DNA of 64,000 bases from Oligoflexia bacterium (lineage in GTDB: Bacteria > Bdellovibrionota > UBA1018), in assembly GCA_031292385.1 (NCBI GenBank), contig JARLHE010000056.1, positions 16,085 through 80,084 of the forward strand, given 5' to 3'. Positions 1-7,969 of the stretch are shown here, piece by piece; position 1 is the first letter of the stretch, and each line of letters starts with the position of its first letter. Both the position numbers and the translations under genes were made by a program. The notes beneath the pieces were generated by a model. It ran no database searches, was not told the DNA's origin, and saw only the letters and a list, made by a program, of their open reading frames with translations.

Positions 1-144
1 CGCCGGATTGTTTGGCGCTACCACAAGGTTATTAGGTCCATTATTGGGGTTGGGTGGAAACGACGTGTAGAGCGGAGGGCTCGCGAGGGCCCCGGTTTCA
101 AGGGTGAGCGCGATGATCGAAACGCCGATGAATTTCTTCCGCAT
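1..144 (-). CDS. exported protein, N-terminal fragment (C-terminus beyond left edge)
   Basis: The 48 codons visible begin with a signal peptide: a basic MRKKF start, a hydrophobic stretch and an ALAS-type cleavage site near residue 22. After it comes a Pro/Asn-rich mature start (PPNPNNGPNN). A ribosome binding site GGAGAG lies eight bases before the ATG, which fixes the start. The rest of the gene is outside the window, so no function can be assigned. The low-complexity Pro/Asn beginning is common in surface or spacer regions of exported proteins. The gene is oriented away from dusC and would be transcribed leftwards. Confidence 0.6.
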   Translation of the reverse strand, partial: MRKKFIGVSIIALTLETGALASPPLYTSFPPNPNNGPNNLVVAPNNPA

Positions 145-270
145 AAACTTTTCTCTCCAAGGAGCAGAAAAGCAACGTACGTGCCAGGGTCGGTGTGTCG
201 CCAGAGCCCGGCTAATCCGCGCTTGGGCCGTCGGTGTGTTTAAAAGTTAGACAGTTGAGTCCGGCCTTGC
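145..270. other. leader/intergenic region with 10-bp direct repeat
   Basis: This 126-bp gap lies between the dusC stop and the start of the exported-protein gene. GTCGGTGTGT occurs at 189-198 and again at 230-239. Between the copies is GC-rich sequence with self-complementary GGGC/GCCC tracts. The region would form the 5' leader of the leftward gene. No known riboswitch is recognised. Confidence 0.3.
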
Positions 271-1284
271 TCAGTGCCTGCTCAGTACCTGGTAAACTTC
301 GTCCAGGGTCTTGGTTGTTTTGACCGCATCAAACCACGGCAAATTTCTTTGTTTGTGCGACATCCGCACCCATTGTTTGATTCGTGCCACCGTGTAGCCT
401 TCACCATGGGCGCCGTCAGAAGCCGCGAGGCTGAGGTCGACAAAACGCCGAATGAGCGGCTGCCAAACCGACGCTTCGATCGGCAAAGGCGCCAAGGTTT
501 CGGGCCCGGAAGAAAGTCCGAGTTCGCGCGCGGCCAGCAGCGGAAGCATCGGGTCGGCCAGCGCCGGTCTTCCCAGCATGAAATGCTGGCAGCCCGTGGC
601 TTCCCGGCAGCGCTTCAGGTCTTCGAGGGTCCAGATGTCGCCGTTGGCGATGACGGGAATTTCCGGTCCCAAGGCGCGGCGAACCTCCCCGATCGGCTTC
701 CAGTGCGCGGGCGGCTGGTAAGCTTGCATGCGGGTGCGCCCGTGAATCGTGATCCAATTTGCGCCTCCGCGCGCGGCGCGCTCGGCGTTTTCATGGATCG
801 CGTCCATAGTGTCCCAACCCAGGCGCAGCTTCGCGGAAACCGGGATTGAGCGCGGCACCGCCTCGCGCACGGCGCGCACGATCGCTTCGATTCGATGGGG
901 GAATTTCAAGAGCGTGGCGCCGCCGTCGTGCCGGTTGACCGTCGGGGCGGGGCAACCAAAGTTGAGGTCAATGGCGCGCGCGCCGCAACGAATCGCCTCC
1001 AGCGCTCCCTCGGCGAGCGCGTCGGCGTTGCCGCCGAGAAGTTGAATTTGGACCGGGATTCCCGCGGGGGTTGCGCAGCCGGGCGTACGAAGCTCGGGGA
1101 TGTGCTTGCGAAAGACTTTGCCAGGCAGCGCCTGGTCGTTGATTCTCAAAAACTCGGCTACGCAATAGTTGAAGCCGCCTCGCTCCGTCAGGAATGCGCG
1201 CATGGGCGCATCGGTCACCCCCTCCATCGGGGCGAGAACTAACGCCGGATGGCCGGTTTTGGGTGATGGAAAATCGGACGTCAT
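271..1284 (-). CDS. dusC: tRNA-dihydrouridine synthase, DusC-like
   Basis: An FMN-dependent enzyme that reduces a uridine in the tRNA D-loop; by resemblance to DusC the target would be U16. At 337 residues it is of family length. Visible motifs are LAPMEGVTDAP near the N-terminus, the catalytic-Cys motif NFGCP, SAKLRLGW, HGRTRMQAY, VIANGDIW (phosphate/FMN binding) and a C-terminal ARIKQW segment typical of DusC. The open frame extends 40 codons upstream, but the ATG at 1284 sits just before the conserved core. It has a TATAGT box nine bases upstream, suggesting a leaderless mRNA. Divergent from the FAD oxidase, 31 bp away. Confidence 0.92.
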   Translation of the reverse strand: MTSDFPSPKTGHPALVLAPMEGVTDAPMRAFLTERGGFNYCVAEFLRINDQALPGKVFRKHIPELRTPGCATPAGIPVQIQLLGGNADALAEGALEAIRCGARAIDLNFGCPAPTVNRHDGGATLLKFPHRIEAIVRAVREAVPRSIPVSAKLRLGWDTMDAIHENAERAARGGANWITIHGRTRMQAYQPPAHWKPIGEVRRALGPEIPVIANGDIWTLEDLKRCREATGCQHFMLGRPALADPMLPLLAARELGLSSGPETLAPLPIEASVWQPLIRRFVDLSLAASDGAHGEGYTVARIKQWVRMSHKQRNLPWFDAVKTTKTLDEVYQVLSRH

Positions 1285-1315
1285 TCGGGGCGGACTATAT
1301 GTTACACTTACCCCT
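1285..1315. promoter_or_regulatory. compact divergent promoter, probably leaderless both ways
   Basis: Only 31 bp separate the dusC and oxidase start codons. On the minus strand TATAGT (1294-1299) ends nine bases before the dusC ATG. On the plus strand TACACT (1303-1308) ends seven bases before the oxidase ATG. At that spacing transcription would start at or next to the AUG, and neither gene has a visible Shine-Dalgarno. Inferred from spacing only. Confidence 0.4.
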
Positions 1316-2713
1316 ATGAGCGAGTCTTTTTTAGCGAGCCTGAAGCGTGATTTTCCGGCCGATTTTCTCAGCCAAAAGCCGGCCGATCTTGAAAAATACG
1401 GCAAGGATTGGACGAAGGTCTACGCCCCCAAGCCTTCCATCGTGGTTTTCCCCAGGAATACCGACGAAGTCGTCCGGCTGGTCAAGCTCTGCGCGCAAAA
1501 CCACATGCCGCTCGTGCCTTCCGGAGGCCGCACGGGTCTTTCGGGCGGGGCGGTGGCAGCAAACGGCGAGGTCGTCCTGAGTTTCGAAAAGATGAACCAG
1601 ATGGGCCCGGTCGATGTTCTCGCGCAGACGGTGCGGGTGCAGGCGGGAGCGGTCACCGAGGCCGTCCACCAGCATTGCGCTCCTCATGGGTTGACCTGGC
1701 CGATTGATTTCGCCTCCAAAGGCTCAAGTCACGTGGGCGGAAATATCGCGACCAACGCCGGCGGCGTCAAAGTGATTCATTACGGCATGACCCGCAATTG
1801 GGTTTTGGGCCTTCAGGTCGTCACGATGAACGGAGAGGTGCTCGAGCTCAACGGTTCGCTTGAAAAGAACAATACGGGAGCCGATCTTCGGCAGCTTTTC
1901 ATCGGAAGCGAGGGGACGCTCGGAATCGTGACCGAAGCCATCCTTAAGCTGACGCGAGTTCCGCGCCAGCTCGACGTTTTTTTCTTCGCGGTCGACGATA
2001 TGTCATCCGTCCTGAAGCTCTTTTTGGAAGCGCGCCGCGCGCCCTTCACACTCATGGCTTTCGAGACCCTCACGCATAATTGCCTGGAGGCCGTTCAGGA
2101 CCATTTGAAGCTGAAATCGCCTTTCACCCAGAAATACGGCGCTTATGTTTTGATGGAAGTGGAACGCCCGGATTCGGAAAACGCCCAAACCGTGCTCGAT
2201 CAGTGGCTCGAGGGGTTGTTTGAAAAAGGATTCGTGCACGACGGAACCCTTGCTCAATCGCCGCGCGAAGCGCGCGATCTTTGGTCTTTGCGCGAGGGCA
2301 CGCCCGAAAGCATTTATCACCGGGGGCTTCTCCATAAGAACGACATCTCGCTCCCGATTTCCTCGCTTGAGGCGTTTGTGCGCGACATGACCGAGATGTA
2401 TGCGAGCCAGCACAGCGGGCTTGAGGTTTATCTTTTCGGGCACATCGGCGACGGCAACCTGCACGTCAACACCTTGAAGCCGGCGGAAATGGATCGCGAA
2501 GTGTTCCTTGCCCAGTGCGTGGAGGCGGATCGCGCTCTTTATGAGATCATCCGCAAATACCATGGCAGTATTTCGGCCGAGCATGGCATCGGCTTGCTCA
2601 AGAAAAAGTGGCTCGATTACACGCGCGCGCCCGCGGAGATCGCGTTGCTGAAGAGCCTGAAGCAGGTATTCGACCCGATGAACCTGCTCAATCCCGGCAA
2701 GATCTTCGATTAA
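1316..2713 (+). CDS. FAD-linked oxidase, GlcD / D-2-hydroxyglutarate dehydrogenase type
   Basis: A 465-residue flavoprotein expected to oxidise a D-2-hydroxy acid (D-lactate, glycolate or D-2-hydroxyglutarate) and pass electrons to a carrier. The PCMH-type FAD domain spans about residues 38-215, with PSGGRTGLSGG, GNIATNAGG and GSEGTLGI. The FAD-oxidase C domain carries the metal/substrate motif HIGDGNLHVN (about 377-386), SAEHGIGLLKK (about 420) and the terminal DPMNLLNPGKIF. Start chosen at the ATG before SESFLASL; the upstream frame is not family-like. No iron-sulfur or GlcE/GlcF partner is adjacent, favouring a single-subunit enzyme. The exact substrate cannot be read from sequence. Confidence 0.88.
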   Translation: MSESFLASLKRDFPADFLSQKPADLEKYGKDWTKVYAPKPSIVVFPRNTDEVVRLVKLCAQNHMPLVPSGGRTGLSGGAVAANGEVVLSFEKMNQMGPVDVLAQTVRVQAGAVTEAVHQHCAPHGLTWPIDFASKGSSHVGGNIATNAGGVKVIHYGMTRNWVLGLQVVTMNGEVLELNGSLEKNNTGADLRQLFIGSEGTLGIVTEAILKLTRVPRQLDVFFFAVDDMSSVLKLFLEARRAPFTLMAFETLTHNCLEAVQDHLKLKSPFTQKYGAYVLMEVERPDSENAQTVLDQWLEGLFEKGFVHDGTLAQSPREARDLWSLREGTPESIYHRGLLHKNDISLPISSLEAFVRDMTEMYASQHSGLEVYLFGHIGDGNLHVNTLKPAEMDREVFLAQCVEADRALYEIIRKYHGSISAEHGIGLLKKKWLDYTRAPAEIALLKSLKQVFDPMNLLNPGKIFD

Positions 2714-3714
2714 AGCGCCTGCTTGAAGGCGGTCACCTGGTCGACAAAAGCCGGCAGCGCGTTCGCCTGCGGCGTGTCGGTATTCGGCAGAGCCGGCAAT
2801 TTCATCACGTGATAGAGCCGCTCGAGTTTCCAGTTGTACTGCGGATCGACGTTGATCGATTTCAGGAAATCGCGCGTGTCGTTCGCGTCCTGCATGTATT
2901 GAGTGTAGGTATCGGTTTCCGCGACCGAGAGATCTTGCAAGTCGGCCGTAAAACCCATCGAGAGGTCCAGGAATTTCGTGACAAAGCCGGCGTACTCAAG
3001 GCTTGTGAGCTTCGAGAGGACGAGCATCGGGACTAAGTTGGCGCGAAGCTGCAGGATGTACTCAAGGTCCTTATAGTTCGCGAGCGCCTGCTGCTCATAG
3101 GGCTTGAGATCGTTCCAGCTGATTTTTCCCGCTTGCAGAAGCTGGTTTCGGCGCAGTACCGACTCGATCAAGCTGAGCATCGTGGCTTTGGGAATCGAGG
3201 GATTTTTTTGGAGCAGCGCGATCTGTTGGGCGTTCTCCATATGGAGCGTGGCCGCGATCGCGTAGAGGTTCATCATCGCGGGGGCGCTTGAAGTAGGGTC
3301 GGTGCTTGGCTGCGCGCCCAGGTAGTTGCGCAGGTCTTTGTCGAATTCAATGAAGGCATCGCTGAAAAGAAGGTCGCGTTCTTCCTGGGTATCCGACCCG
3401 TCCGCCGACCAGACCTGAAATTCGTAGGCCATCATGTAAACGCCGGCGGCCGAGATTTTGCCTTCGATTGTTTTCGCGCTTTCCATGTCTTGAAGAGAAA
3501 TCTGCCGCTCTCTCACGGCCTCGACTTGCCGGAGGCCGTTGTAAGTGTCCTGCATCTTGAGTTGGGTTGCTTGGAGGCTGCCGTTGGTCTGGCTGAGCTG
3601 ATTGCTCATTTGTTGCGTCGTACCCGCCATTTGAGTGGTGGCATTGTGCATGTCGTTGATTTTGGAACAACCACTGACCGCTAAAACCGCTGTAATTATT
3701 AATAGTTCCTTCAC
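2710..3714 (-). CDS. exported lipoprotein of unknown function
   Basis: A 334-residue protein with a short lipoprotein signal peptide ending in the lipobox VSGC (Cys at residue 16). The mature N-terminus is Gln/Thr/Met-rich and probably coiled coil (about residues 20-70), followed by a long helical domain with many Leu and Gln. GTG at 3714 is chosen because GGAGG lies exactly eight bases upstream; an earlier in-frame GTG at 3747 would put basic residues before the signal peptide. No family recognised. It faces a palindromic operator shared with the next, divergent exported-protein gene. Its stop overlaps the oxidase stop by four bases, convergently. Confidence 0.72.
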   Translation of the reverse strand: MKELLIITAVLAVSGCSKINDMHNATTQMAGTTQQMSNQLSQTNGSLQATQLKMQDTYNGLRQVEAVRERQISLQDMESAKTIEGKISAAGVYMMAYEFQVWSADGSDTQEERDLLFSDAFIEFDKDLRNYLGAQPSTDPTSSAPAMMNLYAIAATLHMENAQQIALLQKNPSIPKATMLSLIESVLRRNQLLQAGKISWNDLKPYEQQALANYKDLEYILQLRANLVPMLVLSKLTSLEYAGFVTKFLDLSMGFTADLQDLSVAETDTYTQYMQDANDTRDFLKSINVDPQYNWKLERLYHVMKLPALPNTDTPQANALPAFVDQVTAFKQAL

Positions 3715-3738
3715 TTGCCGGGCCTCCAGTTGGGGAGG

Positions 3739-3759
3739 TTTTGACACATATTGTCAAAA
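3739..3759. promoter_or_regulatory. perfect palindrome, candidate operator
   Basis: TTTTGACA (3739-3746), five central bases, then TGTCAAAA (3752-3759): a perfect 8-bp inverted repeat. It lies between the divergent lipoprotein (start 3714) and small exported protein (start 3831). A further TGACA follows at 3761. The arms contain a TTGACA-like -35, so a bound regulator could control both genes. Similar arms recur at 48456-48486. Confidence 0.45.
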
Positions 3760-3830
3760 CTGACAAGAATAATCTTCTATAGTTGATTAAATTAGTCAGC
3801 AATGATAAAAGTGCGCCCGGGAGACGAAAG

Positions 3831-4208
3831 ATGAAAATCAAAAAGTGGTTCGTTGGTTGTGTGATTTTGGCTTTTTCCACTGCTGCTTCGTTTGCAGCGG
3901 CCCCCAATGCGACGGTTTCACCCGATCTTTTGGCGGCGTCCGTGGATTTGATCATTACTCCGTTCGTGGTGAATTCAGCCGCCATCCCGGCCGCGTCTCA
4001 CCTGAACGAATCGCTGCTCGCTGAACGGGAGAATGTCATTCAAGCGGTTGCCAACGACGCGGCCGATAGCCTCAACGAGTACGAGCCGACTCCTCTTTTG
4101 AAACAAGTGGAATCGACGATGCGGTCCGAACTTTCGAAACGCGGCAATAAGCACGATTACACCGATTCTGAGCTCGCCCGGATGATTATCAGCCAGGCGA
4201 TTTATTAG
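3831..4208 (+). CDS. small exported protein, possibly DUF2388-like
   Basis: 125 residues: signal peptide (basic start, hydrophobic core, cleavage after SFAAA near residue 24), then a short mature domain. GGGAG lies seven bases before the ATG at 3831. The order 'SVDLIITPF ... VANDAADSL ... DSELARMIISQAI' resembles the small periplasmic DUF2388 family, which has an ASLD start, a DDAA motif and a terminal SD.ELA..IL. This is a resemblance by eye, not a search result. Function unknown. The upstream palindrome and divergent lipoprotein suggest co-regulation as envelope factors. Confidence 0.6.
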   Translation: MKIKKWFVGCVILAFSTAASFAAAPNATVSPDLLAASVDLIITPFVVNSAAIPAASHLNESLLAERENVIQAVANDAADSLNEYEPTPLLKQVESTMRSELSKRGNKHDYTDSELARMIISQAIY

Positions 4209-4259
4209 GCTTAAGCGGTTTCTCTTTTTCGCCGCATAGGAGACATTAGGTAAAGACCG

Positions 4260-5591
4260 ATGTCTCGAAAGAAATCAACACAACCCACCGGCGCGTTGCA
4301 GAGGGCAAGCCGCTTGATCAAGCTTGCGGGCAATCTGACCCGCCAGGAGTTCGCACGTCGTCTTGGCGATGCGGATGAAGAGGGCTCGACACTCGTTCGT
4401 CTCAAGCAAGCGGCTGCGCTCGTGCAAGAGCTGGGGCATATGAAGGGCGCGGCCATGAAGGTCGGCCAGATGCTGGTTCTGGAGGCCCGGGACTATCTTC
4501 CGGACGAAGTGGTCCAGGTTCTGGAGCAGCTTCAAAATAAAGCCTCTTTCATGCCGCACGATGAGGTCGCTGCGATCCTTCGCGCGGATCTCGGAAAAAA
4601 TGCCCGGCGATTGGAGAAACTTTCGCTCGAGCCCATCGCCGCCGCCAGCATCGGCCAAGTGCATCGGGCGGTCTTCGAGGGTCGGGACGTTGCGGTGAAG
4701 GTGCAATACCCCGGGGTGCGCGATTCGATCCATTCCGATATGAAGATCCTGGGCGTTCTTCTCAAAGGGCTCGCCACGGTCTTTCGGCGTGAGTTCGAAA
4801 TAGACGGGCTTCTCGAGGAGTTTTCCGAAGTTTTCATCCAAGAAACCGATTACGTGCAGGAAGCCCAGGCCGCGGTCGATTACCGAAAAGCGGCCGCGAC
4901 CCTTCCGGGGATTGTCGTGCCCGAAGTTTTCCAGGACGTGAGCTCGTCGCGGGTCCTGACGCTTTCTTTCGAGCCGGGCCTGACGTTGACCGACTGGCTT
5001 CGCGATCAACGGCCACGGCGCGAAGCCAGGCAGGCGCTCGCCGCCTTGATTCTCGATCTTTATACCCGCGAGTTCTGCGACTGGGGCTTGGTGCAGACCG
5101 ATCCCAACCCGGGCAATTTCCTGGTGCGCCCAGCGTCCGGAGAAGCCGCGGGTGTGCCCGAACTGGTTTTGCTCGATTTCGGCGCCACTAAAAGATACTC
5201 GCCCGAGTTTCGCGCCCAATATTCGAAGCTGGTCATGGCTATTTTCAGCCAGGATCCTCAGGCCGTGATGGAGGCCGCATTCCGGATGAACCTGATTGAT
5301 CCGCGCGAGGCGCCCGAGGCCCAGGCTGTTTTCCGGGAAATGGTTTTTGAAAGCATGCGCCCGATTGTCATGCCGCGCTTTGACTTCACCGACGACGAGT
5401 ATCTGAAGAAGATGCGCGCGCATCTTCAAAAGCTCGTAAAAACGCTTCGTTACTCACCGCCGCCCAAGGAATTGATCTTCCTTCATCGCAAGCTGGGAGG
5501 CGTCTTTCAGATGTTACGCCAGCTGGAGGCCGATCTCGAGCTGCGTCCTTACATCGAACGGTTCGATTTCAATAAAGCATCCGGGTCTTGA
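4260..5591 (+). CDS. ABC1/UbiB-family atypical kinase
   Basis: 443 residues of the ABC1 (UbiB/ADCK) protein-kinase-like family, whose members are small-molecule kinases or ATPases, often linked to ubiquinone or lipid homeostasis. Visible are the family KxGQ signature (KVGQM, about residue 66), the Ala-rich nucleotide loop AAASIGQVHRA, the ATP-binding Lys in VAVKVQYPG, the catalytic-loop TDPNPGNFLV and the metal-binding LLDFGATKRY. No C-terminal membrane helices as in UbiB are evident, so it is closer to soluble ABC1 proteins. Its 3' end overlaps the convergent serA by 23 bp. Substrate unknown. Confidence 0.85.
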   Translation: MSRKKSTQPTGALQRASRLIKLAGNLTRQEFARRLGDADEEGSTLVRLKQAAALVQELGHMKGAAMKVGQMLVLEARDYLPDEVVQVLEQLQNKASFMPHDEVAAILRADLGKNARRLEKLSLEPIAAASIGQVHRAVFEGRDVAVKVQYPGVRDSIHSDMKILGVLLKGLATVFRREFEIDGLLEEFSEVFIQETDYVQEAQAAVDYRKAAATLPGIVVPEVFQDVSSSRVLTLSFEPGLTLTDWLRDQRPRREARQALAALILDLYTREFCDWGLVQTDPNPGNFLVRPASGEAAGVPELVLLDFGATKRYSPEFRAQYSKLVMAIFSQDPQAVMEAAFRMNLIDPREAPEAQAVFREMVFESMRPIVMPRFDFTDDEYLKKMRAHLQKLVKTLRYSPPPKELIFLHRKLGGVFQMLRQLEADLELRPYIERFDFNKASGS

Positions 5592-6792
5592 TCGACTCCG
5601 GCAAGCCTTCGATCGCTTGCTTCACGTCGAGCGATAGCGCCTTGTTGGTTTCCAGGATCAGGTAGCCGATCTCCGCATCCGTCGCGAGCGTTTGCGCTTC
5701 GATGTTCGCGCCGAGATCGGAAACTAATCGGTTGATCTTGCTCAAGACGCCCGGAACGTTGCGATGCACGTTCAAAATACGATGGCGATCGCCGCCGGTC
5801 GGGGCGATATCGATGTTCGGGAAGTTCACCGAGCGAACCGTCGAGCCGGTATTGATGAAGCGCATGAGGGTGGTCGGCACTTCTTCGCCGATATTGGATT
5901 GGGCTTCTTCGGTCGCGCCCCCGATATGCGGGGTCAGAACAACATTCGGAACACCCTGCAGGACGGTATCAAAGCTTCCGTTGGATTCCGGCTCCTCCGG
6001 ATAGACGTCGATCGCGGCGCCGGCCAAGTTTCCCGAGCGCAACGCCGTCGCGAGCGCGTCGATATCGACGACGTTTCCGCGGGAGGCATTGATGAGGTAA
6101 GCTCCTTTTTTCATGAGTGCAAGCTGGGGGGCCGCGATCATTTTGGCGGTGAGCGCGGTCGCCGGGACGTGGAGCGTGACAAAGTCGGCTTTTTTCAGGA
6201 CTTCATCCAGCGTATTGCAGCCTTTGGCATTTCCCATCGGAAGCTTGGAAATGACGTCGTAGAAAAGAACCTGCATGCCCATCGCTTCGGCAAGGGTCGA
6301 GAGCTGGGAGCCGATATTTCCGTAGCCGACGATGCCCAAGGTTTTGCCCCGGACCTCGAAGCAGCCGTTCGATATTTTTTTCCACGACTTTTGGTGCATT
6401 TCCATCGAGCGGTTGCCGAGCTGGCGGGAGAGCATGATGATCTCGCCGATGACCATTTCGGCGACGCTCCGGGTATTGCCGAAGGGCGCATTGAAAACCG
6501 GGATACCGCGCTCCTTGGCGGCCATCAGGTCCACCTGGTTGGTGCCGATACAAAAGCAGCCTAAAGTAAGCAGTCGGCGCGCTTCGGCGAGGACCGCAGC
6601 CGAGACTTGGGTCTTGCTGCGGATGCCGAGGACGTGCACGTCGCGAATCTTTTCTTTCAGCTGCTCTTCGCCCAGGGCGCCGGCGAGAGTTTCGACCTGG
6701 TAGCCCTCTTCGGTGAACAACTCGCGGGCTCGCGCATGGATGTTTTCAAGGAGAAGAACTTTGATCTGATCTTTCGGGAACGAGGTTGGCAT
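5569..6792 (-). CDS. serA: D-3-phosphoglycerate dehydrogenase
   Basis: Catalyses the first committed step of serine synthesis, NAD-dependent oxidation of 3-phosphoglycerate. The 407 residues match the E. coli-type enzyme: a catalytic domain with the Rossmann motif GIVGYGNIGSQ (about residue 155), catalytic Arg in NASRGNVVD, Glu in YPEEPE and His in TPHIGGATEE, then a C-terminal ACT domain (from about residue 335, VHRNVPGVLSKIN) that would bind serine for feedback control. Start at the ATG 6792 rather than an upstream TTG: TATAGT lies only six bases before this ATG, suggesting a leaderless message. Confidence 0.95.
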   Translation of the reverse strand: MPTSFPKDQIKVLLLENIHARARELFTEEGYQVETLAGALGEEQLKEKIRDVHVLGIRSKTQVSAAVLAEARRLLTLGCFCIGTNQVDLMAAKERGIPVFNAPFGNTRSVAEMVIGEIIMLSRQLGNRSMEMHQKSWKKISNGCFEVRGKTLGIVGYGNIGSQLSTLAEAMGMQVLFYDVISKLPMGNAKGCNTLDEVLKKADFVTLHVPATALTAKMIAAPQLALMKKGAYLINASRGNVVDIDALATALRSGNLAGAAIDVYPEEPESNGSFDTVLQGVPNVVLTPHIGGATEEAQSNIGEEVPTTLMRFINTGSTVRSVNFPNIDIAPTGGDRHRILNVHRNVPGVLSKINRLVSDLGANIEAQTLATDAEIGYLILETNKALSLDVKQAIEGLPESIKTRMLY

Positions 6793-6860
6793 GGGCCGAC
6801 TATAAAGCAAAACCGTACCGGGCGCGAGCCATAGTCGTGTTATACTCGGCTTAAGGCCCT

Positions 6861-7925
6861 ATGGTTCCTAAATTTAAAGGCAATTCGGAAGACTGGCTCG
6901 ATAACGAGGAAGAAAGCGAGAACGCTTCCCGCAGCACCGGCGCGCGCGCAACTCAAGCCAAGAAGGCGGCTCGTCAGGATCGAGCCAAAATTTTGCCGTT
7001 CGAAGAATCCAATGCGGTGGTCGCCGAGGTATTTCCCAATCAGTGCCGGGTTCGAATGATCGGGACCGGCCCGGCGTCGGATCTTCTCTGCAGTTACCGA
7101 CGTGCCAATGTCATCAAATCGGGATCCGCGGTCCGGGAAAGAAGTCCGGTCGCGGTGGGCGACCGGGTCAAGGTTGAGCGCATCGGGTCCGCAAGCGGGA
7201 TCGTGGATGCCGTCTGTGAGCGGCGCAATTATCTGAGCCGACCCGCTCCGGGGCGGGAAAATACGAAAATCCAGCACGTGATCGCCGCGAACGTGGATGA
7301 GCTCGCGATCGTCGTCTCGGTGAAAGAGCCTGATTTTTCGCCGGGGCTGGTCGATCGCTATTTGGTCGCGGCGGCTTTTGCCCGAATCGAGCCGGTGATC
7401 TGCCTGACCAAGCTTGATTTGCTTTTGGAAGGCGCTCCGCGCCCGGCCGATCTCTATCGAAAGCTCGGGTATACGGTTTTCGAAGTGAGCGCCAAGTTGG
7501 ACTGGGGCTTGGATGCGCTCCGAAAGCGTTTCGAGAACAAAACAGTCGTTTTCAGCGGCCCATCGGGGGTCGGAAAAACATCTTTACTCCGCAAGCTCTT
7601 GGGATCGGAAGTCGGGCGCGTGGGCGAGGTGAGTGCGGCGACCGGCAAAGGACGTCACACCACTACCGGCGCGGTTCTCCTGGGTGGGCCGTCCGAGTTG
7701 ACCGGCCAGTTGACCGGATGCATCGATACGCCCGGCGTGCGCGAATTCGGCTTAGGGGAGATCCCTCCGGCTGACCTCGCATCTCTTTTCGTGGAGTTCC
7801 GGAATCTGTCTTGCGACCAGCAAGGTTGCTTGCACCTCGACGAAGAGGGATGCGCGGCCAGGGATTTGGAGCGCTATCCGAGCTATCGCCGCATTCTCGA
7901 GTCCTTGCTCGCGGGCGAAAATTAA
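6861..7925 (+). CDS. rsgA: ribosome small subunit-dependent GTPase RsgA
   Basis: A circularly permuted GTPase that acts in late 30S assembly, checking the decoding site. 354 residues: a basic N-terminal extension (KKAARQDR), an OB-fold, then GTPase motifs in permuted order, TKLD (G4), GPSGVGKTSLL (G1, about residue 232) and DTPGVREFG (G3). A C-terminal zinc cluster follows, with Cys and His in the LSCDQQGCLHLDEEGC region. AAGG lies five bases before the ATG, with TATACT at 6841-6846 as a likely -10. First gene of a rightward group through pyrD; divergent from serA. Confidence 0.95.
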   Translation: MVPKFKGNSEDWLDNEEESENASRSTGARATQAKKAARQDRAKILPFEESNAVVAEVFPNQCRVRMIGTGPASDLLCSYRRANVIKSGSAVRERSPVAVGDRVKVERIGSASGIVDAVCERRNYLSRPAPGRENTKIQHVIAANVDELAIVVSVKEPDFSPGLVDRYLVAAAFARIEPVICLTKLDLLLEGAPRPADLYRKLGYTVFEVSAKLDWGLDALRKRFENKTVVFSGPSGVGKTSLLRKLLGSEVGRVGEVSAATGKGRHTTTGAVLLGGPSELTGQLTGCIDTPGVREFGLGEIPPADLASLFVEFRNLSCDQQGCLHLDEEGCAARDLERYPSYRRILESLLAGEN

Positions 7926-7969
7926 CGCATCCCGGCTTAAGGCTTGCATTACCCATTCCTGGGGGCCGC

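Noticed and set aside
274..849. 191-codon plus-strand frame opposite dusC
   Set aside because: Arg-rich, without family features, and opposite a clear dusC.
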